A DNA stretch of 64,000 nt from Anomaloglossus baeobatrachus (Eukaryota; Chordata; Amphibia; Anura; Aromobatidae). Each line of letters begins with the position of its first letter. Position 1 is the first letter of the stretch. A program made the translations under genes and the position numbers. The notes beneath the pieces were generated by a model. That model saw only the letters and a program-made list of their open reading frames with translations. It was not told where the DNA came from and searched no databases. The stretch is taken from positions 684,727,637-684,791,636 of the forward strand of contig NC_134354.1 in assembly GCF_048569485.1 (NCBI RefSeq), written 5' to 3'. This document shows, piece by piece, positions 53,825 through 64,000 of this stretch.

Positions 53825-55511
53825 CCCCTCTCTCATACTCACCGATCCTTGATCTCCGGCGCGGCGCTGCACGGCATTCACACTGCTCCGGCGGCTTTTA
53901 CTGTTTTGAAAAAGCCGGCCGCCCATTAAACAATCTCCTATTCCCTGCTTTCCCCGCCCACCGGCGCCTATGATTGGTTACAGAGAGACACGCCCCCACG
54001 CTGAGTGACAGGTGTCACACTGCACCCAATCACAGCAGCCGGTGGGCGTGTCTATACTGTGCAGTGAAATAAATAATTAAATAATTAAAAAAAACGGCGT
54101 GCGGTACCCCCCCAATTTTAAAACCAGCCAGATAAAGCCATACGGCTGAAGGCTGGTATTCTCAGGATGGGGAGCTCCACGTTATGGGGAGCCCCCCAGC
54201 CTAACAATATCAGCCAGCAGCCGCCCAGAATTGCCGCATACATTATATGCGACAGTTATGGGACTGTACCCGGCTCTTCCCGATTTGCCCTGGTGCGTTG
54301 GCAAATCGGGGTAATAAGGAGTTATTGGCAGCCCATAGCTGCCAATAAGTCCTAGATTAAACATGTCAGGCGTCTGAGACACCCTCCATGATTAATCTGT
54401 AAATTACAGTAAATAAACACACACATGCTCGAAAAAATCCTTTATTAGAAATAAAAAACACAAACATATACCCTGGTTAACCACTTTAATAAGCCCAAAA
54501 AAGCCCTCCATGTCCGGCGTAATCCAGGATGATCCAGTGTCGCTTCCAGCACTGCTGCATTGAGGTGCCTGGAGCTGCAGAAGACACCGCCGCTCCTGTC
54601 ACCTACACACAGCAACTGAAGACAGCCGCGCGATCGGCTGAGCTGTCACTGAGGTTACCCGCTGTCACTGGATGCAGCGGTGGCCGCGGGTAACCTCAGT
54701 GACAGCTCAGCTGATCGCGCGGCTGTCTTCAGTTGCTGTGTGGAGGTGACAGGAGCGGCGGTGTCTTCTGCAGATCCGGTCACCTCCATGCAGCAGCGCT
54801 GGAAGCGACGCTGGATCATCCTGGATTACGCCGGACATGGAGGGCTTTTTTGGGCTTATTAAAGTGGTTAACCAGGGTATATGTTTGTGTTTTTTATTTC
54901 TAATAAAGGATTTTTTCGGGTGTGTGTGTTTATTTACTGTAATTTACAGATTAATCATGAAGGGTGTCTCATAGACGCCTGACATGTTTAACCTAGGACT
55001 TATTGGCAGCTATGGGCTGCCAATAACTCCTTATTACCCCGATTTGCCAACGCACCAGGGCAAATCGGGAAGAGCCAGGTACAGTCCCAGAACTGTCGCA
55101 TATAATGTATGCGGCAATTCTGGGCGGCTGTTGGCGGATATTGTTAGGCTGGGGGGCTCCCCATAACGTGGAGCTCCCCATCCTGAGAATACCAGCCTTC
55201 AGCCGTATGGCTTTATCTGGCTGGTTTTAAAATTGGGGGGGACCGCACGCCGTGTTTTTTTAATTATTTAATTATTTGTTTCACTACACAGTATAGACAC
55301 GCCCACCGGCTGCTGTGATTGGGTGCAGTGTGACACCTGTCACTCAGCGTGGGGGCGTGTCTCACTGTAACCAATCATAGGCGCCGGTGGGCGGGGTAAG
55401 CAGGGAATACGAGATTGTTTAATGGGCGGCCGGCTTTTTCAAAATAGTAAAAGCCGCCGGAGCAGTGTGAATGCCGTGCAGCGCCGGGGATCAGTGAGTA
55501 TATGAGAGAGG
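53825..55511. repeat. 1.7-kb near-perfect palindrome
   Basis: Left arm 53825-54662 and right arm 54686-55511 are inverted copies with few differences around a 23-bp spacer. Examples are TTACCCCGATTTGCC against its complement, and GGGGAGCTCCACGTTATGGG against CCCATAACGTGGAGCTCCCC. Identical 60-codon frames appear on opposite strands in the two arms (54167-54355 plus, 54993-55181 minus), an effect of symmetry. It starts just after a GGCTATGTGC-type MITE end at 53657. Confidence 0.93.
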
Positions 55512-55882
55512 GCTGCTCAATTCAGTCACTCGGGGGATTAGCGGTCACCGGTGAGCCCTTCACTGGTGACCGCTAATCAGGACGCGACACAGACGGAGCC
55601 GCAGCATCACAATGAAGTCGGGTGAAGTTAACCCGAGTTCATTCTGACAGTGCGGCTCTGTCTGTGTCTGCTGTCATCTGCCATTCAGCTCTGCTACATG
55701 GCTGTCTGTGTCTGCTGTTAGCGGCCATGTAGCAGAGCTGAATGGCAGATGACATAGTAAAAACGCATCCCTACACATTACTCACGCTTGGCAAGTCAAT
55801 AAATAAAAAAAAAAAAGGTGCCCAATGCATACGTCACAGAACACATGATCTAAAGTATCGCACACAAAATTGATCAATTTAA

Positions 55883-57983
55883 GGGTATGTGCGCACTAGG
55901 CGTTTTTTTCACGCTGCGTTTTTATGTGCGTTTTTGTCTAAAAAACGCACCCGCGGCTAAAAAAACGCGGCAAAAACGCATGCGTTTTTGCCGCGATTTG
56001 GTGCGTTTTTTGCTGCGTTTTTGCTCACTGCGTTTTTAATCAGTGCACAATGCCATTAAAGATTGTTGATGAAAAAAAAAAAAAAAAAGGTCTGATGTCA
56101 TTTCCTTATTCAAAATGTTCATTGTATGCAGGAGAGCAGACAGCAGCTGCAGAACTACAAGTCTCAGCATCCTCCATTCACTAGTGTATGCAGGAGAGCA
56201 GACAGCAGCTGCAGGACTACAAGGCTCAGCATCCTCCATTCACTAGTGTATGCAGGAGAGCAGACAGCAGCTGCAGAACTACAAGTCTCAGCATCCTCCA
56301 TTCACTAGTGTATGCAGGAGAGCAGGCAGCAGCTGCAGAACTACAAGGCTCAGCAGCCTCCATCCAGGACTGTATGCAGTTTTTTGCCCAAAAAGAAAAA
56401 AAAAATGACATGGGCTTCGCCATATTTTTGTATGCTAGCCGGGTACAGCAGGCAGGTACGGGCTGCCCCCAACCCCCAGCTGCCTATTTGTACCCGGCTG
56501 GGAACCAAAAATATAGAGAAGCCCTTTTTTTTTAATTATTTCATGAAATAATTTAAAAAAAAAAATGACGTGGGCTTCGCCTAATTTTTGAGTCCAGCCG
56601 GGTACAACTAGGCAGCTGGGGATTGGAATCCACAGTGCAGGGTGCCCATGCTTTCTGGGCACCCCCACTGCGATTTGCAGTCCGCAGCCACCCCAGAAAA
56701 TGGCGCTTTCATAGAAGCGCCATCTTCTGGCGCTGTATCCAACTCTTCTAGCTGCCCTGATGCCGGGTGGCTAGCTAGGTAATAATGGAGTTAGGGCTAG
56801 CTGTATATTATCAGCTAGCCCTAAGCCCGAAATTCATGGTGTCACGCCAATATTAGACATGGCCACCATGAATTTCTAGTAATGATAAAAAAAAAACACA
56901 ACACACAGAAAAATATTTTTATTAGAAATAAAACACAACACAATTAGTGACTCCATCTTTATTGAAATAAACCCCCCTCCGCAGTAATCCTGGGTCAGGG
57001 TCCCGCGCCGTCCAATACGGATCCAATATCATCTGATCGGTTTGCTGGAAGGCAAAGCGATCAGATGATGTGTCAGGTTAAACTACGTGACATGACACAT
57101 CAGCTGATTGTATAAAAGCCGGTTATACAATCAGCAGATGCATCAGTAGAAAAAAAAAAAAAATAATACTCACTTATGTGCTGTGCTGATTACCGGCAGC
57201 TCCTGGAGCGATCGATTGGACAGGAGTCTGATCCCGTCCGATCGCTGCAGCAGCTGCCGGTAATCAGCTGATGAAGTCCCCTGACGGCAGGATCAGCTGA
57301 TAGCCGGCCGGCGCGAAAAAGCCGGCGAGACTACGATCAGCTGATGCGTCAGGTGACTGCATCAGGTGATCCATCGCCAGGTCCTGCAAGCAAGGTCCTG
57401 CCGGCCGGGGAGACTGCACACAGCCAGAGCGGCGGGACCGGGAGGAGATGGGAGCGGGCATGGCACCGGGACCCTGCGGACAGGTGAGTATATATGACAT
57501 TTTTTTATTTTTCTACTGTTCACTTTGGTTTTCGCCGCTGCCTCCACCTCCCACCCAGACATGGCGCCGCACGGAGCTGACATGCACAGGACGGGAGGTG
57601 GACGCAGCGGTGACGGTACCGGGAGGATTCACGCTTCTGTGTTTACCAACAGAAGGAATCCTCTTCCTGTACACGTCACTGTAGTGCCCACCCCTTGCGT
57701 GTATAGCTGCGTTTTTAGTCATAGAAACGCGGCTATATGCGTTTTTCATTGCGTTTTTAACATCTCATTGAATTCAATGAGTGAAAAACGCAGTGAAAAA
57801 CGCAGAAATAATTGACATGCTGCGTTTTTGTGGTCACCACAAAAACGCAGCTAAAAAAAAAACGCTGTGTGGGGACAGCACTTATGAAAACCCATTGACA
57901 TTGCTGGGGAAGCAATGTCACTGCGTTTTCAGCACAAAAACGCCGCTAAAAACGCGGCAAAAACGCCTAGTGCGCACAAGGCC
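55883..57983. mobile_element. 2.1-kb Harbinger-like non-autonomous element
   Basis: Termini GGGTATGTGCGCACTAGGCG and CGCCTAGTGCGCACAAGGCC are flanked by TAA (55880-55882, 57984-57986). Subterminal regions hold many GCGTTTTT/AAAAACGC motifs on both sides. The interior carries a 62-bp tandem repeat and no recognisable transposase. Confidence 0.87.
56123..56375. repeat. 62-bp tandem repeat, four copies
   Basis: Copies begin TATGCAGGAGAGCAG at about 56125, 56187, 56249 and 56311. Alternating variants (TCTCAGC/GCTCAGC) suggest doubling of a two-unit block. Confidence 0.92.
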
Positions 57984-58117
57984 TAACATAGACTACTAAC
58001 GCACGTGTGACAGCAAATGAACGACCTACGTGCAATCTCATAAGATCCCGTATGCAACCTGGGCGTGTCACATCGCAAATGCGATTGTACAACTAATTGC
58101 AACGTGTAAAGCAGGCT

Positions 58118-58933
58118 TTACATTTAAAGCGCAATCAAAGAAATGCTGCGGTGATGCTTTAATGCTTCTGCGGGGCAGACAGAACTCGGGTGTGACACTC
58201 AGATCTGTGAATGAAGCCTACTGTGTGCCTTCAATGTTCCCCAAAATACCTGCAGACAAATCCCTGGGTTCGTGAAGGATTTGCAATGGCTTTGCCTTCT
58301 ACTTTGTTAGCTGTGGGGTGTTCAGCGTGGGCATTGGGGCGCTTGCGGTAGGCAGTGGGGTGCTTGCCCTGGACTGTGGAGCACATCTGCAATTACATCT
58401 TGCAAATTACACACAACGTGGCCAGCATGTCGTCTCCGTGTCTGTATGTGAGGTGATGGCCGTCCAGCTGGTGTATTGTACAGAACGTGGGCTGTGTCGC
58501 TATATATCAGAAGTATTGTAATGTCTTGTTGCGGGCTCGTCTGTGGTCGCTCCTGTCTGTGCTGGACTCTCCGTCGTTTCATCCCTTCTGTGCTCACACA
58601 TCCACATTTACCAGCTCTGACACTTGCCTGCATATAATTCACTTTCTATTTGTGTTTTATTCAGTCAGGATTTTTCTTATTAAAGTGCAGTTTTTACTGA
58701 TGAATGTGTCGCTGTACTTACCTGTGATTACTGGGCTGGTCGTACATTCAATGTATTGTAATGTATGTGTATAAACTGGGGCTGTAGCTTGGGGTTGCTT
58801 TAACTGCTTTATTTAGGCATTGCATTGTGAGCGTCTCCTGGTGTGCGGCCTATACGGCGTCCCCGCTCCATGTAGTGGATCTGTATTCACTCTGTGGTGC
58901 CTCCTTACATGACACAGCTGTGCCCATGAGGCC
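58118..58933. other. Intronic sequence, no gene recognised
   Basis: Single-copy-looking sequence without recognisable exons or elements. Confidence 0.5.
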
Positions 58934-58936
58934 TAA

Positions 58937-59513
58937 GGGGTACTTTGCACGTTGCGTCATCGCTACTGCGTTATCGTCGGGGTCAAATCAAAAGTAACGC
59001 ACATCCGGCGCCGGTAACGGCGTCCCAATGTGTAAAGCCTAGATGCGCTGATAAACGATTGCAAAAGCGCCGTAAATCGGTGATCTGTGTAGCGTCGGTC
59101 ATTTTCATAATGTCGCACCAATAGGAGATACGATGTTCTTCGTTCCTGCGGCAGCACACATCGCTGTGTGTGAAGCCGCAGGAGCGAGGAACATCTCCTT
59201 ACCTGCCTCCACTGGCAATGTGGAAGAAGGAGGTGGGCGGGATGTTTAGGACCCACTCTTCTCCGCCCCTCCGCTTCTATTGGCCGCCTGCCGTGTGATG
59301 TCGCTGTAACGCCGCACGACCCGCCCCCTTAGGAAGGAGGCGGGTTGCCGGCCAGAGCAACGTTGCAGGGCAGGTAAATGCGTGTGAAGCTGTTGTAGCG
59401 ATAATGTTCTCTATGGCAGCTTCACAAGATATCTTATGTGCGACGGGGGCGGGGACTATCGCGCTCGGCATCGCTATCATCGGCTTGCAATGTCGCAACG
59501 TGCAAAGTACCCC
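58937..59513. mobile_element. Harbinger-like MITE, copy 3
   Basis: A 577-bp copy of the 210-802 family in the same orientation, with ends GGGGTACTTTGCACGTTGCG and CGCAACGTGCAAAGTACCCC and TAA at 58934-58936 and 59514-59516. It lies about 185 bp upstream of the candidate exon. Confidence 0.87.
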
Positions 59514-59698
59514 TAAGGGCAAGCACTTTGATAATACCGGAGTTGTCAGTCCAGTAGATTTTCCACCAATAACGTTGCATTGAAATGCAATTCCCACATA
59601 TAATGGTTAAAAAGGCCCCAGTACAAAGCCTCACTAAATATGATATTGTGCACATGTGTGTATATATGTCACATGTTTTTCTTTCTTTTCCAACTTAG

Positions 59699-59755
59699 TT
59701 TTCCGGCTCATCCCAGATCAGACGTACATAATGGACGCCACTGAGACTCCTACAG
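59699..59755 (+). CDS. Candidate cbx5 exon 2 with start codon
   Basis: A very strong acceptor (TTTTTCTTTCTTTTCCAACTTAG) ends at 59698, and a donor follows CCTACAG (GTACTA from 59756). The 57-base exon holds ATG at 59731 and would encode MDATETPT with phase 1 at the donor. The only plus-strand promoter upstream is the presumed cbx5 exon 1, so this could be its first coding exon after a 23-kb intron. Mammalian CBX5 begins MGKKTKR, so an extra N-terminal exon (as in CBX3) or an upstream reading frame would be needed. The family is not proven. Confidence 0.35.
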
Positions 59756-60540
59756 GTACTACACGCTGGCTGCAGATTTTAGGCAATGCTTTATGAAATA
59801 ATTGTTTGTTTCCCAGATGAACACCATGGGAAAGATACAGGGATCTACAACTTTGTATATAATAATTTTTTTGCCTCCTTTTTTAGAAAAATTAGTTATA
59901 GGGGATTGTTTGGGACTGATCTATTGATGACCTATCCATAACATAGTTGATCAGTCTGAGATTAAGGGGGGGTCTGACAGCTGCCCCCCTCCGATCAGCT
60001 GATACACGTGATGAGGAGATGAGGCGCAGTGCCTGCAGCGAGCACACCATGGTCGGGGCTGCAGTTCACACTGCACGTGGCTTCCAGCGAGGCGATGTCA
60101 GATCAGTGGGGGGTTCAGACTCCCACCTACCTCATGGTCATAACCTATCCTATGGAAAGGCAATTAGTATGTTAGTCTTGCACAACCCTTTTAACCAAAG
60201 CTTTATATGTCCTTGCTCACACTGTAGTGTATACTAGAATATCTGACAATCTCCGCAGCTTCTCATCACCCCACCGCCGACTACAGAGCAAGTGTGCAGT
60301 TGTACAGACATTTAATGTTGGGGATGAATAGCTATTTTCAAGCCCACCTTTATCACAATAATGGCTAGTGGCCACAGAAGCCATCAAGGAGCTTGTCATG
60401 GCAATGGATGTCTCCATGATTCTCACTCTACGCTTTTCCCTAATGGTATTAGTAGGAAATCGTCTGTCTGCTGCAGTAATGGAGTCACTACTGTCTAATG
60501 GGGTGACAGCAAAGTTGCTGACTTCTCTCCATTACAAATG
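59756..60540. other. Presumed cbx5 intron, no gene recognised
   Basis: No exon with convincing borders and no chromodomain sequence is visible. Confidence 0.45.
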
Positions 60541-60544
60541 GACG

Positions 60545-60687
60545 TGACACAAGGAACAGAGGTTACATAGGTTGAAAGAAGACCTAGGTCCATCTACTTC
60601 AACCTTCCTCCACCAATTCTACATTTTGTCCCCAAGTCACTTATAACAGACAATGTTGTGTGTAGTGAGGAAATCATTCAGCCCTTT
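60545..60687 (+). repeat. Dispersed frog-type repeat fragment
   Basis: GTTGAAAGAAGACCTAGGTC, then CATCTACTTCAACCTTCCTC, resembles a high-copy repeat I recall from frog genomes. The fossil DIRS element starts where it stops. Confidence 0.45.
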
Positions 60688-63600
60688 TCTTCGGCGCTCC
60701 ATTGGGAGACCCAGACGATTGGGTGTATAGCTACTGCCTCCGGAGGCCACACAAAGCATTACACTAAAAAGTGTAAGGCCCCTCCCCTTCTGGCTATACA
60801 CCCCCCGTGGGATCACGGGCTTGCTCAGTTTTCAAGCTTTGTGCGAAGGAGGTCAGACATCCACGCATAGCTCCACTGTTTTTAGTCAGCAGCAGCTGCT
60901 GACTATGTTGGATGGAAGAAAAGTGGGCCCATATGGGGCCCCCAGCATGCTCCCTTCTCACCCCACTTTTGTCGGGTGTTTGTTAAGGTTGAGGTACCCA
61001 TTGCGGGTACGGAGGCTGGAGCCCACATGCTGTTTTCCTTCCCCATCCCCCCTCAGGGCTCTGGGTGAAGTGGGATCTTACAGGTCTCCAGGCACTGAGA
61101 CCGGGCTCCATCCACAGACCCAGAGAACCTGCTGGATATGGAGCTGAGTATCGTCAGGGACAGGGTTGCTGGGAGTGCTAGTGCGCCGGGGACGACAGCG
61201 CGGAGCGCTCGTGCTATTATTCACGGCAGCTTTGCTGTGTGAATTTATGTATTGGGAACTGCCGCGCCGGGCCGCTGCTGGGTGTTTTTACACTGTGGCG
61301 CGGCTGGGACTTGTGGTGCGCCGGGGACTCCGCGCTGGCCGTGCACATAGGACGGCCGCGCTTATTACTCGAGTCCCCGGCTTTGCGGCCTAGTTTTCGT
61401 TTCGTTCCCGCCCCCAGCCCTGCCAGTCAGGGGAGAGGCGGGACGCTGTACAGAAAGTCAGCGCCGAGGGCTGGAGTCTGCTTTGCATTCTCCAGCCCCC
61501 TTCACTGGACACAGTGGGACGCCGGTTTCCCGCTCTTGCCTGGGGCACGCCCACGGCCCGCCCCTCGTCACACGAGCTGGAGAAGGACGCCGGCAGCCAT
61601 TCCTGCAGTCCGAGCTGGAGAACGGAGACAAGCTCTGGGCAACCAGTCACAGGACTCTGGCGACCACACACCCGCCTATAGGCGGGCGGTAAGCAGCACC
61701 TGAAGTGCTGACCCCACTAAATACCGTTGTGTCCATTTGTATTTTATGCTTACACTGCACTGTAGGTCGCTATTTTTGGCTATATGCCCTCTTAGATGGC
61801 GAGACAACAGCAGCAAAAAAAGCAAGGGTGCTAAGGCACAGGCTTTCTATGCTGCTTGTATTGCATGTGCTGAAGTGTTCATTTGTACTTATGCTTGTAT
61901 GCTATACATTGCACTGTACGGTCGCTATTCTTGGCTGTATTCTCCTAGAATGGCTAGACTACAGCAGCAAAAAAGCAAAGGTGCTAAGGCACAGTTTTTC
62001 TAGGCTGCTTGTATTGCATGTGCTGAAGTGTTCATTTGTACTTATGCTTGTATGCTATACATTGCACTGTACGGTCGCTATTCTTGGCGATATTCTCCTA
62101 GATGGCTAGTCTACAGCAGCAAAAAAGCAAGGGTGCCAAGGCACAGGCTTTCTAAGCTGCTCATATTGCATGTGCTGAAGTGCTCATTTGTCCTTTATGC
62201 TTGTATGCTATACTTTGCACTGTACGGTCGCTATTCTCGGCTATATGCTCCTAGATGGCTAGACTACAGCAGCAAAAAAGCAACACAGGCTTTCTATGCT
62301 GCGTTTACTGCATGTGATACTGTTCCACCGGCAGGTTCCACTGACCCCCGTTGTGTGCAATGCTCCCCTGTAGCACTTGGTCAGCCGGGGTCTCTACTAG
62401 AGGTGGCCAAAGGAACCACCTGTGAACCCTGTCCATGGACAGGGACGGTGTTGCAGTTTCGGCTGATAGATTGTCATGGGATAGTGACTTGCAGTCCAGA
62501 CAGGCCATGGGCAATCTTGATCATTGCTCCCTGGCCACCCTCATTTGGAACAAAATCAGTGCTCCGGGGGGGTCCCAGGCATTCCAGGGTGAAGGCTCTG
62601 ACACGGACGACAGTCCCAGACAGCCTAAGCGAGCTCGCTGGGAGCGGCACTCGGCCTCATCACTAGTCAGGGTCACAGCAGAGGACTCTCTGTATGATGA
62701 GGCAGACGTAGCTGATCGGGACTTTGATCCTGACACCGCTCTCAATCCGGATACACCGGATGGTGACGCCATGGTGAATGATCTTATAGCGTCCAGCAAT
62801 GGCATGTTGGATATCTCTCCCCCAGCTCCTTCAGTGGAGGAGTCAGCTTCCCAGCAGGAGAAATCCCATTTCAGTATCTCAAGCGTACATTGAGTACTTT
62901 TCTGGCCACGCTGACTTCAGAGAAGCAGTTCAGAATCACCACGCTTACCAGATAAGCGTTTCTCCAAATGTATTGAGGATACATGTTATCCCTTTCCCCC
63001 TGACGTGGTCAGGCGCTGGACCCAGGGTCCAAAGGTGGATCCCCCAATCTCCAGGCTTGCGGCTAGATCCATAGTTGCAGTGGAGATGGGACTTCACTTA
63101 AAGATGCCATTGACAGACAGATGGACCTCTGGTTGAAATCTGTCTATGAAGCTATCGGCGTGTCGGTTGCTCCGGCATTCGCAGCCGTATGGGCACTCTA
63201 AGCTATGTCAGCTGGTCTTGCGCAGCTGGTCTTGAGCACAGGTACATCTGTGCCGCAGGTAGCGTCCTTATCCTCGCAATGTCTGCATTGCGACTTACCC
63301 TATTAATGCTGTCCGAGAGAGACAGTCGAGGTTTCGGTCCTTCCCGGGCTCGGGCAGGTCCAAATTGTCCTAGTCCAAAAGGGCTCAAAAGGCTCAGAGG
63401 GGCTCAGATTCCAGGCGGGCTCAATCACGCCCAAGGAAGGCAGCCAGAGGAACCGCTTCCAAGGCGGTCGCCTCATGACTTTAAGCTCTCTCTCTCCGCA
63501 TCCGCGGTTGGTGGCAGACTCTCTCGCCTTGGCGACATTTAGCTGCCACAGGTCACAGACCGGTGGGTGAGAGACATTGTGTCTCACGTGTACAGGATAG

Positions 63601-64000
63601 AGTTCTGTTCTCGGCCTCCGGCTCGATTCTTCAGAACTTCCCCACCTACCCACCGAGCCGATGCTCTTCTGCAGGCAGAAGGAGTGGTAATTCCTGTTCC
63701 TCTTCAGGAACAAGACACGGTTTTTCCTCCAATCTGATTGTGGGGGACCTAAAACTGCTCAACAAGCACGTGAAGGCCAGGCGTTTCCGGATGGCATCCC
63801 TCCGCTCCGTCATTGCCTCAATGTCTCAAGGAGATTTCCTAGCATCAATAGACATCAGGATGCTTATCTCCACGTGCCGATTGCTCCAGAGCACCAACGT
63901 TTGCTACGTTTCGTTATTGAAGACGAGCATCTTCAGTTCGTAACCCTGCCCTTCGGTCTGGCGACAGCCCTACGGGTTTTCACCAAGTTCAGGGCAGCAG
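60688..64000 (+). mobile_element. Fossil DIRS retrotransposon, 5' part
   Basis: It begins with a terminal segment (GCGCTCCATTGGGAGACCCA). A GC-rich leader follows to about 61780, then a gag-like region (about 61790-62900) and, from about 63600, a reverse transcriptase of DIRS type (LLNKHVKARRFRMASLRSV, then GDFLASIDI and LPFGLATALRVFTKF). The RT continues past the right edge of the window. It is broken in several places, so a fossil, but better preserved than the remnant at 12.6-17.1 kb. Confidence 0.8.
61747..62312 (+). repeat. 153-bp tandem repeat in the DIRS gag start
   Basis: The segment from GGTCGCTATT through ATGGCTAGACTACAGCAGCA to the next GGTCGCTATT recurs at 61765, 61920, 62073 and 62226 (periods 155, 153, 153). 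Each unit carries the same start of the gag-like frame. Confidence 0.88.

Larger units (their letters stand above)
53423..58117. mobile_element. MITE enlarged by nested insertions
   Basis: The left end AGCCCCCAACACACGCTTCAAT and the right end (complement AGCCTGCTTTACACGTTGCAAT) are related. Its own sequence is about 53423-53655, part of 55820-55882, and 57987-58117. The rest is the foldback at 53656-55800 and the MITE at 55883-57983. The 3-bp flanks TAA and TTA do not match exactly. Confidence 0.5.

Noticed and set aside
54167-55181. A pair of similar 62-codon proteins on opposite strands
   Set aside because: They are mirror images created by the palindrome.
59756-64000. cbx5 chromodomain exon
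   Set aside because: I looked for EEEYVVEKVLDRR-like coding sequence and found none; the region is intron and DIRS.

Overview
The window is vertebrate genomic DNA, most likely from a frog with a repeat-rich genome. The evidence is a spliced hnRNP A1 gene whose N-terminus (MHKSE...) matches the amphibian form as I recall it, together with Harbinger, hAT and Tc1 DNA transposons, DIRS elements, an L1/Tx1-type LINE and a CR1 tail. Only one gene can be read with confidence: hnrnpa1 on the minus strand (31.15-36.18 kb, nine exons). It sits head to head with a plus-strand 5' exon at about 36.6-36.7 kb. By vertebrate synteny (HNRNPA1-CBX5) this should be the first exon of cbx5. A small exon with an ATG at 59.70-59.76 kb may be the next cbx5 exon. 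No chromodomain exon lies in the window.

Layout. 0-9.6 kb: two Harbinger MITEs, a dead Tc1 element, and a decayed BED-finger hAT transposase sequence split by two younger Tc1 elements. One of these is DD34E with three breaks in its transposase; the other is DD37E with a single in-frame stop. 9.7-17.1 kb: a tRNA-type SINE, two foldback repeats, and fossil DIRS sequence carrying MITEs and a degenerate minisatellite. 17.4-27.1 kb: a Russian-doll locus. A small MITE with TTA target duplications is split by an L1/Tx1 LINE, which is itself interrupted by a MITE, two hAT elements with perfect 8-bp target duplications, and another MITE. 27.1-31.1 kb: mostly single-copy DNA downstream of hnrnpa1, with two candidate alternative 3' exons.

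31.1-36.7 kb: hnrnpa1, a CpG-rich bidirectional promoter and cbx5 exon 1. 36.7-59.7 kb: the presumed first intron of cbx5, filled with minisatellites, MITEs, a 6.1-kb TTAA-flanked element holding a GT-rich array and a hAT insertion, and a 1.7-kb near-perfect palindrome. 58.9-64 kb: a third copy of the first MITE, the candidate exon, and a fossil DIRS element running off the right edge.

Three points merit follow-up. First, hnrnpa1 exon 5 is two bases short of the expected frame, giving either a broken allele or an assembly error. Second, minisatellites repeatedly grow inside non-autonomous DNA transposons. Third, many MITE families with unrelated interiors share a terminal core and TTA/TAA targets. 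I found no wholly new coding system. The many long ORFs in 18-24, 37, 42-47 and 54-55 kb are by-products of tandem or palindromic repeats.
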